A DNA stretch of 64,000 nt, taken from DASXHD01 sp038239005 (GTDB lineage: Bacteria > Myxococcota_A > Polyangia > Polyangiales > Polyangiaceae). This document shows, one piece after another, positions 1 to 8,965 of the stretch (position 1 is its first letter; the number at the start of each line of letters is the position of its first letter). A program made the translations under genes and the position numbers. The notes below the pieces were generated by a model that made no database searches, was not told the origin of the DNA, and saw nothing but the letters and a program-made list of their open reading frames with translations. The stretch lies in NCBI GenBank assembly GCA_038239005.1, contig JBBSFE010000003.1:72083-136082 (forward strand), written 5' to 3'.

Positions 1-579
1 CGCCTCTGCGGCCGCGGCGAGGATGGCGCCGTCTCCGGAGTCTTCGGTGAGCGCGCGAACGATCACGGCGCGCGTCTTCGCGTCCGCTGCGGCGAGCGCC
101 CCGGCCATCACCATGCGGCGCGAGCGCGCCAAATCTTCCGACACCGTCGCCGCGGCAAGCAGCTTCGCAAACACCACCGCATCGAAAGCCGCGCTGCCGT
201 CGAGCTTCTTCACGTGCGTGAGCTCACCCGAATCGTGGAGCGCGAGCGCAGCCGCCGCGACTCGCACGTCGCCCGCGCGCACGAGCGCCCATGCGGCCGC
301 GGCCTTCTCCCCTGCCCCTTCGGCGTGTGTGACGCGCTCCGCAATCGCTTCGAAAAGCGGAGCGAGCTTCACCGGCTCGTACTCGAGCAGCGCCGCGAGC
401 CCGCGCATCCGCTCCTCGGCCGACTTGCTCTTCAGCGCCGCGGTCGCGAGCTTGAGCCCTTCGTCGTCCTGGGCACGGGCGTGCGACTCCAGCGTATTTT
501 GCTCCGGAACCGCGATCGGCGCCCCTCCGCCGCACGCCAATAAAAGCGTGCATAGTGCAATTACGGAGGACCGAGCCAT
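1..579 (-). CDS. Exported lipoprotein with helical (HEAT/TPR-like) repeats, truncated at window edge
   Basis: Reading leftwards from ATG at 579 the frame stays open to base 1, so the C-terminus lies outside the window. The N-terminus is a lipoprotein signal, with a hydrophobic stretch ending LLLAC and a Cys at about residue 17. The mature part is Ala/Leu-rich with short amphipathic helices and units such as EERMRGLAALLE, as expected for HEAT or TPR-like solenoids. It is divergent from the Cys-rich lipoprotein, only 42 bases away, so the two may share a promoter region. The function is unknown; solenoid lipoproteins usually act as envelope scaffolds, which is an inference here. Confidence 0.7.
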   Translation of the reverse strand, partial: MARSSVIALCTLLLACGGGAPIAVPEQNTLESHARAQDDEGLKLATAALKSKSAEERMRGLAALLEYEPVKLAPLFEAIAERVTHAEGAGEKAAAAWALVRAGDVRVAAAALALHDSGELTHVKKLDGSAAFDAVVFAKLLAAATVSEDLARSRRMVMAGALAAADAKTRAVIVRALTEDSGDGAILAAAAEA

Positions 580-621
580 CGACCTTGGCCGCGATACTGT
601 CAGAAGTTACTCTGGCGCGCC

Positions 622-1602
622 ATGAGACGAGCCATCGCGCTTTCGACAGTTTCCGTCATCATCGTTTTGATCGCCGCGTGCAAGCCCTCCGCCGGCAGCG
701 CGTGCACCGAGAACGCGAAGACATGCGACACGCCAACCTCACGCATGGCGTGCGTGAACAACAAGTACGTGCCCGAAACGTGCAAAGGCGAAGGCGGCTG
801 CAAAGAGACCCCGAGCGGCACCACATGCGACTCGGCAAAAGGCGACGTCGGCGACACGTGCGCGTCCGCGAACAACTTCGCGTGCTCCACCGACGGAAAG
901 TCGAAGCTCCGCTGCGAGGACGGGCACTTCGCGTTCGTTCAACGCTGCAGCAAAGACGGCTGCACCGTCGGCGACACCGCAACCGCTCACTGCAACGACC
1001 CATACGGAAAAGTCGGCGACGACTGCAAGTACAACAAGAACGCGAGCGAGCGCGCGAACGGCGCATGCAACGAAGACTTCAAGAGCGAGCTCCGGTGCAA
1101 AGACGGCAAGATGTCGCTCACCAACAAATGCCGCGGCGAAGCCGGCTGCGTCCCGCTCACGACGGGCCCGTGGTGCGATCGCTCGATGGCCGAGCCTGGC
1201 GACAACTGCGACGCCAACACTCCCGAATTTTCCGTGGGCTGCTTGGCCTCGAAAGAAAAAATCCTCACGTGCGTTGGCGGCAAGCTCACGCGCGAGGTTC
1301 GCTGCGGCGGCGAAGGCAAATGCTACGTGCGCCAGTACGGCCAAGACGGCTTCAGCCACTACCAAGCCGTGTGCGATCAATCGCTCGCCGAAGTCGGTGA
1401 AGACTGCATCAAAGACGGCGGCCTCGCGTGCCAAACCGATCTCACCGCGCGCCTCGTCTGCTCGAACGGTAAGTTCGCAGTCGACAAGCCGTGCAACATG
1501 AAAGTCGCCCACAAGAAGGACGAACCCGATCGCTCGGGCTGCATGGTCCACGCCCCAGACGGCTCCCCGTTCGGCTGCGAGGACGAGAAGCCAAAAAAGT
1601 AA
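622..1602 (+). CDS. Cys-rich repeat lipoprotein, function unknown
   Basis: This 326-residue protein has a lipoprotein signal ending LIAAC (Cys20). After it come four to five degenerate repeats of about 50 residues, built on the pattern GD-x-C, C-x2-D-x4-L-x-C-x-DGK, C-x-GEGGC and a closing CD before the next GD. The regular Cys spacing suggests disulfide-bonded extracellular modules. I do not recognise a catalytic motif. Such Cys-rich lipoproteins are frequent in Polyangiales genomes and usually have no assigned role. The start is chosen at the ATG that begins the signal peptide; upstream is only the 42-base divergent gap. Confidence 0.75.
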   Translation: MRRAIALSTVSVIIVLIAACKPSAGSACTENAKTCDTPTSRMACVNNKYVPETCKGEGGCKETPSGTTCDSAKGDVGDTCASANNFACSTDGKSKLRCEDGHFAFVQRCSKDGCTVGDTATAHCNDPYGKVGDDCKYNKNASERANGACNEDFKSELRCKDGKMSLTNKCRGEAGCVPLTTGPWCDRSMAEPGDNCDANTPEFSVGCLASKEKILTCVGGKLTREVRCGGEGKCYVRQYGQDGFSHYQAVCDQSLAEVGEDCIKDGGLACQTDLTARLVCSNGKFAVDKPCNMKVAHKKDEPDRSGCMVHAPDGSPFGCEDEKPKK

Positions 1603-1608
1603 TTGGCG

Positions 1609-2082
1609 TCAGCGCCGCTTGCGCGTCGGTCGTGGCGGCGCCGGTGGCGGGTTTCGCGCCGCGTGCACTTTGTCGCGCAGCGTCGAGAGCATTTCGGGGT
1701 GAACCTCGGCGAGGTACCGCTCCACCGCAGCGATGTCGACTTTTGTCTCCAGCACGATGCGCGCAAGGTCCGCGAAGTGTTCGACCTCGTCTTCTCCGCG
1801 CGTGAACACGTACATCGCCTCGGGCGCCTCACTACGGTTGACCGGAGTGACGCTTCGAAACCCAGCTTCTATGAGAGCGTCGATGGCTCCGAACGCGTCA
1901 TCCGTCGTCACGACGACATCCAAGTGACGTGTCATTCGCGGCAAGCCGCGGACGCCGAGAGCGGTTGGTCCGATCACTGCGAATAGAACCTCGCTCACCA
2001 GCAGCGCGTCGAGGGCGCGACGCGAGCTTTCTCTGAAGGTGGTCTTTTTCCCCGTTACGACGTCGACCTCGAGAAGATCCAC
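1609..2082 (-). CDS. Nucleotidyltransferase-like protein (AbiEii/DUF6036-type)
   Basis: This is a 157-residue cytoplasmic protein. Residues about 38-57 (GPTALGVRGLPRMTRHLDVV) match the G-G-x-A-x-x-x-x-G-x-x-R-x-T-x-D-x-D pattern of the minimal nucleotidyltransferase fold seen in AbiEii- and DUF6036-type proteins, although the first Asp of the D-x-D pair is His here. The C-terminus is basic and Pro/Arg-rich. It lies 15 bases downstream of the HEAT-repeat gene on the same strand and may be cotranscribed. No HEPN, AbiEi or other toxin partner is next to it, so a toxin-antitoxin role is not supported. The substrate is unknown. Confidence 0.6.
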   Translation of the reverse strand: MDLLEVDVVTGKKTTFRESSRRALDALLVSEVLFAVIGPTALGVRGLPRMTRHLDVVVTTDDAFGAIDALIEAGFRSVTPVNRSEAPEAMYVFTRGEDEVEHFADLARIVLETKVDIAAVERYLAEVHPEMLSTLRDKVHAARNPPPAPPRPTRKRR

Positions 2083-2097
2083 GTCGTGATCATAGCG

Positions 2098-4782
2098 TTA
2101 TTTCGGCGGGATGACGTTTCCGCCCGGCGACGCGCTCGTGGCGTCCGGGATTTTCTGCTCGGTCATCTTCGGGTTCATGACCTCGAAGAAGGCGCGACGC
2201 GCGAGCTCGCCGAGCGTGCCCGGCTCGTTGCGAAGCGCCATGAGCACGCCCTTCTCCTTCATGAACTTGAGGATGATGATGGCGTCCTTCTGCTTCTTCG
2301 GGTCCGCGCCTTTGGCGTCGTTGATGAGGCGCACGCGGAACTGAACGCGCGTGATCGAGTGCGGGCCGTTGTCGAAGACGATGCCTTGGATGTCGCGCTC
2401 GAGAATCATGCGCGGCCAATCTTGATAGGCGTTGTTCACCTTCGTGAAGCGGCATGCGTCGGCGTTGGCGATCCAGCGCGCGACGTTGCCGACTTCGTAG
2501 TCCTTGTCGGACCAGTAGCCGAAGCTCTTGTCGTAGAGGACTTTGAGGTTCTCCATCGCCTCGGTGGACGAGCCGTTGTACTGCGCGAGCGCACGTGCAG
2601 CGGTGTCCGGGTCGGCGCCGATGAGGAGCGCGAGCATCGCGTAGTCGCGGATGCTGCTGTCTTTCATCATGTCCATCAGCTTCGGAACGATCGCCGGCTC
2701 GACGCCACCGAATCCGATCGCGCGCGCTGTCTGTGCGGCGACCTGCGGATCGACCGTTGGCGTGATGAGGTCGACGAGGCCTGCGTTCGCCTGCTGCACC
2801 GGGCGGTGAATGAGCGCCTCGAGATAGCAGCCGCGAATGAGCTGCGATTTGTCGTCGGTCTTGTTGAAGTCGTGCACCTTCTTGACGACCTCACGCATGT
2901 TCTCGTCGGTCGCGACCCACGAGAGCGCGAAGCACGCTTCGTAGCGTGAGTCTTCGTTGCCCATGGTGTCTTCGATGTGCTTGATGAGCATCGGGTACGC
3001 CTTGGGATCACCCCACTGCGCGAAACCATCGGCCGCGCCCTTCGCGAGCGCCTTCACTGACTCGCCGATGATCGCGAGGCCACCTTGCATGAGCGACGCT
3101 TGCGACACGTCGAGCTTCGGCGGGCGGCGCATGATCTGCTTCGAGAGCACGTCCCATGCGGGCGGGTCTTGCATCCAGCCGATGTAACGAAGCGCGCTTT
3201 GCGCCGTCGTGAATGCGCTCGGCATCGGCGGCTGCGCGCCTTCCGGCGGGAGCGTTTCGGTGGGGTCGGCCCAGCGGCGAAGCTTCGTCAGCACCTTTGG
3301 CGACTTCGTCACCGCGAGGACGCGGAGACCGTTCGCGAGCGGCTCGGGGTGCGACGTCACCCAAAAGAGCACTTGGTCTTCCGATTGCGCGCGGATCTCG
3401 TCCATCTTTTCGGGATGGAGAATGGCGAGGTCGGCGAGCATGCGCGCGCCGATGGTTCGCTCTTTGTCGTCGCGCGACATCATCTGAATCTCTTCGCGCG
3501 CGTCGTTCTTGTAGAGCTTCTCCGGGTCTTGCGTCATGCGCCACGCGAGCACGGGCACCGCGCGCAAATCGCCGATCTCGGCCATGCGCATCGCCGCTTC
3601 TGTCTTCCAGTGCGGGTGCGGATTGGTGTCGATGTACTTTTGGAGATATTCGCCGCCGCGCGGGTCTTCGAGGTCCGCGAGCATGTCGAAGATTTGCTTC
3701 GTCTGGAAAAACTCGTGGCCCTTCTGGATGGAGCGGAGCGCGAGCAAGAGCCCGTTGGCGCCGACGCCGTCACGAAGTGCTTCGAGAAATTTCGTGCGTG
3801 AGTCTTTGTCGGCGTTGTCGAGCGCCTTCAAAAGCGGCCCAATCGACGCTTCGTTCGCGATGCGTCCAAGCCCGACCGCCGCTTCACGACCGACAGCAGG
3901 CTGCTTGTCTTGCACGAGCTGGACGAGCGTGGCCGTCCATTTCGGATCGCTCGTGCGCGAGAGAATCGTTGCGATGAGCTGACGCATGCTCTCGCTCGGG
4001 TCGTTCGCGTAGGTCGCGAGCTTGTCGAGCGTGACCATGCCGGCGAGCGTGTCCGGATCGAACGCAGGGTATCCGTCGAGCCGCTGAATCGTCGCGAGGT
4101 GCCCGATGCGGTACTCGCTGAGCACGTCGTCGAATGCCGTGGGCTCTTTGAGCACGCAAAGCGCCCAAGCGATTTGCGGCTTGTCGGTGCTGTCGGCTTC
4201 TTTCAGGGCTTTGAGCAGCGCGGGCTTGGCGATGTCTGCTTTGGGCGAGCCGTATTCGCTGAGGGCTTGCGCGGCGCGGTTGCGAACCTTGTGCTCGGAG
4301 TGCGCGAGACCTTTTTCGATGATCGTCTTGAGACCTTGGTCGTCTTTGGCCCAGGCAAGCTCTGCGAAAGCGTCTTCTTGAAGCGGGATGACGTCGTCGC
4401 GCTTGGCCCACTCGCGCCATTTCGGAAGCTGATCGGGCTTCGGAAGGACCGCGATCGCCTTTCGCTCGGCGTTGATCTGATCGACCGACATCTTGTCGGT
4501 CTCGCCCTTGGCCGCGAGGACCGCGAGGACGACGCCGCCAATGACGACGGCAAGCGCGAGCATGATGATGATCGGTTTGGTCGCGCCTTTTTTGAAATTC
4601 CCATCACCCGGATCGAAAGACCCGCCTCCGCCCATGCCGCCCGGTGCCATTGGCTGCGCGGGCTGATCAGGAATGTCCGCGTCGTCGGGCGGCCACTTCG
4701 CTGCTTCGACCCTCGGCGCGTCAGCGCCGGAGCCATGAACCAGCGGGGGTTTGGGCGTGACTGCTGCAACGTCGACGTGCAT
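2098..4782 (-). CDS. Large HEAT-repeat protein with one membrane anchor
   Basis: This 894-residue protein has a Pro/Gly-rich cytoplasmic N-terminus, one transmembrane helix at about residues 71-94 and a long helical domain. HEAT-type units (alpha-alpha pairs with Ala/Leu cores, for example VGREAAVGLGRIANEAS) run through most of residues 110-750. The start is ATG 4782, with a GGAGAGG Shine-Dalgarno just upstream. The frame stays open a further 558 bases upstream, but that extension lies antisense to the next lipoprotein gene and is not credible. Such solenoids act as protein-binding scaffolds; the binding partner is not evident. Confidence 0.8.
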   Translation of the reverse strand: MHVDVAAVTPKPPLVHGSGADAPRVEAAKWPPDDADIPDQPAQPMAPGGMGGGGSFDPGDGNFKKGATKPIIIMLALAVVIGGVVLAVLAAKGETDKMSVDQINAERKAIAVLPKPDQLPKWREWAKRDDVIPLQEDAFAELAWAKDDQGLKTIIEKGLAHSEHKVRNRAAQALSEYGSPKADIAKPALLKALKEADSTDKPQIAWALCVLKEPTAFDDVLSEYRIGHLATIQRLDGYPAFDPDTLAGMVTLDKLATYANDPSESMRQLIATILSRTSDPKWTATLVQLVQDKQPAVGREAAVGLGRIANEASIGPLLKALDNADKDSRTKFLEALRDGVGANGLLLALRSIQKGHEFFQTKQIFDMLADLEDPRGGEYLQKYIDTNPHPHWKTEAAMRMAEIGDLRAVPVLAWRMTQDPEKLYKNDAREEIQMMSRDDKERTIGARMLADLAILHPEKMDEIRAQSEDQVLFWVTSHPEPLANGLRVLAVTKSPKVLTKLRRWADPTETLPPEGAQPPMPSAFTTAQSALRYIGWMQDPPAWDVLSKQIMRRPPKLDVSQASLMQGGLAIIGESVKALAKGAADGFAQWGDPKAYPMLIKHIEDTMGNEDSRYEACFALSWVATDENMREVVKKVHDFNKTDDKSQLIRGCYLEALIHRPVQQANAGLVDLITPTVDPQVAAQTARAIGFGGVEPAIVPKLMDMMKDSSIRDYAMLALLIGADPDTAARALAQYNGSSTEAMENLKVLYDKSFGYWSDKDYEVGNVARWIANADACRFTKVNNAYQDWPRMILERDIQGIVFDNGPHSITRVQFRVRLINDAKGADPKKQKDAIIILKFMKEKGVLMALRNEPGTLGELARRAFFEVMNPKMTEQKIPDATSASPGGNVIPPK

Positions 4783-4797
4783 GTTCGGCCTCTCCAC

Positions 4798-4809
4798 GCT
4801 CCGCGGAGC
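4798..4809. promoter_or_regulatory. 12-bp perfect palindrome in divergent intergenic region
   Basis: GCTCCGCGGAGC is its own reverse complement and lies 16 bases upstream of the HEAT-repeat gene start, in the 106-base gap shared with the divergent lipoprotein gene. It could be an operator, but a 12-bp GC-rich palindrome can also arise by chance. Confidence 0.25.
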
Positions 4810-4888
4810 TCCAAGAGCCTCCCGAAACGCCGTGACGATACCGCAAACGCGCTGCGTAAAGCGCAAAATTCCCGTAGTGTGAATCACC

Positions 4889-5707
4889 ATGAAAGCGCGG
4901 ACCTGGCTTCTCTTTTTCGCTTCGCTTGGCGCCTGCAACACCGACACCTTCGACAGTGGGGACGGCGGCGACGCCAGCTCGGACTCGCGCGACGAAATTC
5001 CGCCCGTCGGCGGGGGCGACGGCAGCATCACGGACGCCAAGAAGGACGTCGTCACGGTCATCCCGCGCTTCTGCGACAACATCGATGCGGCCTTCTGCGC
5101 CGACTTCGACATCCCCAATGACGCAGGCGCGGGTTTCACCCCGCCGAATGTCGCCTCTCCGTATGCGGCCTTCTTTGTCGCCTCGGCGGTCCCCAAGAAC
5201 AAGCCGATGAGCTTCGAGGTCGACATCCCCGCCGACGCAAGTGGTGGCTTCGCAAACATCGAAGCCTTGCCCGCGAAGTTCGCCGCGACGGCGATGGTCG
5301 TCGACCTCGACATCAACCTGCCGCATTTCACGACCGCCACCCCTGCGATTTTCGCTTTCGCATTCGGAGTGCCGTCGCCCGACTCCGCGCGCTACGGCAT
5401 CGCTTGGGTGGGCAGCGAGTGGGTGCTCACCAACGGCTTCTCGGGCACCGGCTACTTTGCGACGCAGCCCGCGACCGGCACGTGGGTGCACGCGCAGCTC
5501 GTCATCACCCTCACCGTGCCGGGCAACGTCGTGGCCGTCGTCGATGGGCAGACGACGACGATCCCCGTCACGGATACGACGGGAACGGACAGTGGCGCAG
5601 GCTCGTATCCCGTCCGGCTGGGCCTCGGCGTCGTGCGTCAAAACACGCAGCCCCCAGCGGCTCCCCAGACCGTTCTCTACGATAACGTCGTCGTCACGCT
5701 GAAGTGA
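4889..5707 (+). CDS. Exported lipoprotein with a predicted beta-sandwich (LamG-like) domain
   Basis: This 272-residue protein has a lipoprotein signal (LFFASLGAC, Cys16). An acidic Asp/Ser/Gly-rich linker follows, then a beta-rich domain from about residue 60. The order of strands (aromatic YGIAWVGSEWVL, then WVHAQLVITL, then a C-terminal VLYDNVVVTLK) resembles concanavalin/LamG jelly-roll domains, in which the last strand is typically V-x-F-D-N-V. I see no catalytic residues. A role in surface adhesion or polysaccharide binding is possible but unproven. The gene overlaps the start of the Nudix gene (TGATG). Confidence 0.7.
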   Translation: MKARTWLLFFASLGACNTDTFDSGDGGDASSDSRDEIPPVGGGDGSITDAKKDVVTVIPRFCDNIDAAFCADFDIPNDAGAGFTPPNVASPYAAFFVASAVPKNKPMSFEVDIPADASGGFANIEALPAKFAATAMVVDLDINLPHFTTATPAIFAFAFGVPSPDSARYGIAWVGSEWVLTNGFSGTGYFATQPATGTWVHAQLVITLTVPGNVVAVVDGQTTTIPVTDTTGTDSGAGSYPVRLGLGVVRQNTQPPAAPQTVLYDNVVVTLK

Positions 5708-6111
5708 TGGAGGCACTCGTGACGGTCGTCGTTGCGGCGGCGATTGTCGTCGAGCACGAGCGCGTTCTCATCACGCAACGAAAACGCGGAAGCCACCTCG
5801 AAGGGCTTTGGGAATTTCCCGGAGGCAAAGTCGAGGACGGCGAAGATCCGAAACAGGCGCTCGTGCGCGAGATGCGGGAAGAGCTCGGGCTCGACGTGAT
5901 CGTCGGCGACGTCGTCGACGTGACGTTTCATCGGTACGAAGCGAAATCGGTTCTCCTCCTCTTCTATGCAGCGATGCGCTCGACCGCCGCGAAACCACGA
6001 GCGCTCGATGTCGCTGCGTTCGAATGGGCGAGTGCGGCTGAGCTCGATCCTGCGCGCTTTCCCGCGGCCGACGTCGCAGTGCTCGACAAGGTGCGACGTT
6101 TGGTAGGGTGA
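5707..6111 (+). CDS. mutT: MutT-family Nudix hydrolase (8-oxo-dGTP diphosphatase-like)
   Basis: This 134-residue protein contains a complete Nudix box at about residues 37-59 (GGKVEDGE, then REMREELG), with the Glu pair that binds Mg2+. Upstream, LITQRKRGSHLEGLWEFPGG is typical of MutT proteins, which hydrolyse oxidised purine nucleotides such as 8-oxo-dGTP to the monophosphate to prevent mutation. ATG 5707 overlaps the previous stop in TGATG; a GTG one codon earlier is an alternative. The MutT assignment within the Nudix superfamily is by overall resemblance, so other nucleotide substrates remain possible. Confidence 0.85.
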   Translation: MEALVTVVVAAAIVVEHERVLITQRKRGSHLEGLWEFPGGKVEDGEDPKQALVREMREELGLDVIVGDVVDVTFHRYEAKSVLLLFYAAMRSTAAKPRALDVAAFEWASAAELDPARFPAADVAVLDKVRRLVG

Positions 6112-6115
6112 GCGA

Positions 6116-8965
6116 ATGCGTTTTGCCGCTTTCGTGGGTCTCGCCAGTTTCGCCGTTCTTTCCGCTGCGTCATGCGGCCCGCCCGCAACCGTCGTCACGC
6201 CGCCCGTTGCGAGCGCGTCGGTGCAGAAGCCCGTGGTCGATGCCCCCCTTCCGCTCGACTCGCGCGTGAAGCGCGGCGTGCTCGCCAATGGGCTCACGTA
6301 CTACGTGCTGCAGCACAAGAAGCCCGAGCATCGCGCGCAGGTGTGGCTCGCCGTGAACGCAGGCTCCGTGCTCGAAGACGACGATCAACGCGGGCTCGCG
6401 CACTTCGTCGAGCACATGGGCTTCAACGGCACGACGCACTTTCCGAAGCAAGCGCTCGTCGACTTCCTCGAGAAAAGCGGCGTCGCTTTCGGCGCCGACC
6501 TCAACGCGTACACGTCGTTCGACGAGACGGTCTACACGCTGCAAGTTCCGACCGACAAACCCGAGCTGCTCAACAAAGCGGTGAGCGTGCTTCGCGACTG
6601 GTCCGAAAACGTGACGTTCGATCCGGTCGAGGTGGAGAAAGAGCGCGGCGTCGTGCTCGAAGAGTGGCGGCTCGGGCGCGGTGCGGGCATGCGCCTCTTC
6701 GACAAGCAAGCGCCCGTGCTCTTCCACGGATCGAAATACGCCGACCGCATCACGATCGGAAAGCCCGAGATCATCAAGGGCGCGCCGCGCGACACGCTCA
6801 TGCGGTTCTACAAAGATTGGTATCGGCCGAATCTGATGGCCGTCATCGCGGTGGGCGATTTCGATCCCGCGGAGATGGAAAACAAAATCAAAGAGCAGTT
6901 TTCGACGCTCAAAGCCGCGCCGCCGCAAGCGCGCGCGAGGCCCGCGGTGCAGGTGCCAGCGCATCCGACCGAGCTCGTGTCGATCGAAACCGATCCAGAA
7001 GCGACGCGCACCGAGGTGTCGATCACGACGAAGATGCCGCATCGCCCGCTCGCCACGACGGGTGACTATCGCCGCGCGATTTCGGAGCGCCTCTTCAACG
7101 CGATGCTCGGCGCGCGGCTCGACGAGATTCGTCGCAAGCCGAATGCGCCATTCTTGTTCGCAGGCTCGCACACCGGCGCGATGGTGCGCACCGAAGACAT
7201 GTTCGCGCAGTCGGCCGCCGTGAAAGAGGGTGGCGTGCAAGAAGGGTTCAGCGCTCTCCTCGAAGAGATGCTGCGCGTCGAGCGACACGGGTTCGTCGCT
7301 TCCGAGCTCGAGCGCGCCAAGAGCGACGTGCTGCGTACGTTCGAGCAGGCCGTCAAGCAGCGCGACACCGAAGACGGGCGCGGGTTCGCGCGCGAGATCG
7401 TGCGCCACTTCCTTCAAGACGAAGCGATGCCCGGTCCGGAGACGGAGCTCGCGCTCGTCACGAAGATGCTTCCGACGTTCACGCTCGACGAGCTCAATCG
7501 ACTCGGCAAATCACTCGCCTCGGGGAGCCGCGTCGTGACCGTCACCGGGCCCTCGACGATGGCGAAGCCGACGGAGGCCGCGATCCTTGCAACGACGAAG
7601 ACCGTCGAAGCGCGCGACATCAAACCGTACGACGACGGCGGACCTTCGGTGCCACTGATGACAGACAAGCCCACGCCCGGTCCCGTCGTTGCGACTCGCA
7701 CGATCCCCGAGCTCGGCATCACCGAGTGGACGCTCAAGAACGGCGTGCGCGTCGTCGTGAAGCCGACTGACTTCAAGAACGACGAAGTCCGCATGACCGC
7801 ATTCGCGCCCGGCGGCACGTCGCTCGCGCCCGACGCCGACTACGACACCGACAAATTCGCGGACACCATCGTCGGCCAAGGCGGCATCGGTGCATTCGAC
7901 GCGACGGCGCTTCGCAAAGCCCTCGCCGGCAAAGTCGTTGGCGTGAGCGCGCGCATCGGAGAGCTCACCGAAGACGTCAGCGGCACGGCGTCGCCGAGCG
8001 ATCTCGAGTCGATGTTCCAGCTCGTCCATCTCTCGTTTACCGCGCCGCGCCGCGACGAGCCCGCGTTCCAATCGTGGCGCGCACGCGAGCTCGATGCGGC
8101 CAAAAACAGGCGCCAATCACCCGAAGGCGTCTTCCACGAAGACCTCGGGCTCTTCGCGACGCAAAACCATCGCCGGCGCCAGCCAACGACGCCCGAGATC
8201 GTCGAGAAGCTCGACCTCGACAAGGCATTTGCATTCTACAAGCAACGTTTTGCCGATGCGTCCGGGTTCACGTTCGTGTTCGTCGGCAACCTCGACCTCG
8301 AACGCACCAAGACGCTCGCCGAGACTTACCTCGGGTCGCTTCCATCGCTCCAGCGCAAGGACACATGGCATGACGTCAACGTGACGCGGCCACGCGGCGT
8401 CGCGAAGAAAGTCATCTTGAAAGGGTCGGAGCCGAAGGCTTCGGTCGTGCTCACGTTCCACGGCAACGAGACGTGGTCGCGCGACAACGACAACGACATG
8501 CGCATGCTCGGCGAAGTGCTCCACATTCGTTTGCGCGAAATTCTTCGCGAGGACATGGGCGGCGTCTATGGCGTGGGCGCGTCGGGCGCGGTCACGCGTC
8601 GCCCGAAGCAGCAGTTCACGTTCACCGTGAGCTTCGGTTGCGCTCCCGAGAACGTCGACAAGCTCGAGAAGGCCACGTTCGACGAAATCAAAGCCATCCA
8701 GACGAACGGCATCGGGCCCGAATACATCGCCAAAGTGAAAGAGCTTCGGCGTCGCGCGCACGAGACGAACCTCAAAGAGAACACCTACTGGCTTCGCGAG
8801 CTCGAGCGCGCTTACACGTTCGGCGACGATCCGAAGCTCATCGTCGACTTCGATTCGCAGGTCGACAAGGTGACTTCCGATCGCATCAAAGCCGCCGCGA
8901 AGAAATATTTGTCGAGCACGCAATACATCCTGGGCGAGCTCCGCCCTGAAGCGCACGCCCCGTAG
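6116..8965 (+). CDS. M16-family zinc metallopeptidase lipoprotein (pitrilysin-like)
   Basis: This 949-residue protein has a lipoprotein signal ending AASC (Cys20). The inverted zinc motif H-x-x-E-H is at residues 96-100 (HFVEH), and the third Glu ligand lies in the VEKERGVVLEEWR segment near residue 180. Two M16 halves follow: an N-terminal catalytic half and a C-terminal non-catalytic half from about residue 530, as in periplasmic zinc peptidases such as PqqL. These enzymes enclose and degrade peptides in a two-part chamber. It is the third gene of a plus-strand run after the Nudix gene (4-base gap). Its stop TAG abuts the stop of the convergent GTPase gene. Confidence 0.9.
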   Translation: MRFAAFVGLASFAVLSAASCGPPATVVTPPVASASVQKPVVDAPLPLDSRVKRGVLANGLTYYVLQHKKPEHRAQVWLAVNAGSVLEDDDQRGLAHFVEHMGFNGTTHFPKQALVDFLEKSGVAFGADLNAYTSFDETVYTLQVPTDKPELLNKAVSVLRDWSENVTFDPVEVEKERGVVLEEWRLGRGAGMRLFDKQAPVLFHGSKYADRITIGKPEIIKGAPRDTLMRFYKDWYRPNLMAVIAVGDFDPAEMENKIKEQFSTLKAAPPQARARPAVQVPAHPTELVSIETDPEATRTEVSITTKMPHRPLATTGDYRRAISERLFNAMLGARLDEIRRKPNAPFLFAGSHTGAMVRTEDMFAQSAAVKEGGVQEGFSALLEEMLRVERHGFVASELERAKSDVLRTFEQAVKQRDTEDGRGFAREIVRHFLQDEAMPGPETELALVTKMLPTFTLDELNRLGKSLASGSRVVTVTGPSTMAKPTEAAILATTKTVEARDIKPYDDGGPSVPLMTDKPTPGPVVATRTIPELGITEWTLKNGVRVVVKPTDFKNDEVRMTAFAPGGTSLAPDADYDTDKFADTIVGQGGIGAFDATALRKALAGKVVGVSARIGELTEDVSGTASPSDLESMFQLVHLSFTAPRRDEPAFQSWRARELDAAKNRRQSPEGVFHEDLGLFATQNHRRRQPTTPEIVEKLDLDKAFAFYKQRFADASGFTFVFVGNLDLERTKTLAETYLGSLPSLQRKDTWHDVNVTRPRGVAKKVILKGSEPKASVVLTFHGNETWSRDNDNDMRMLGEVLHIRLREILREDMGGVYGVGASGAVTRRPKQQFTFTVSFGCAPENVDKLEKATFDEIKAIQTNGIGPEYIAKVKELRRRAHETNLKENTYWLRELERAYTFGDDPKLIVDFDSQVDKVTSDRIKAAAKKYLSSTQYILGELRPEAHAP

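Noticed and set aside
4783..5340. N-terminal extension of the HEAT-repeat gene frame
   Set aside because: It runs antisense through a clear lipoprotein gene, and ATG 4782 has a good Shine-Dalgarno.
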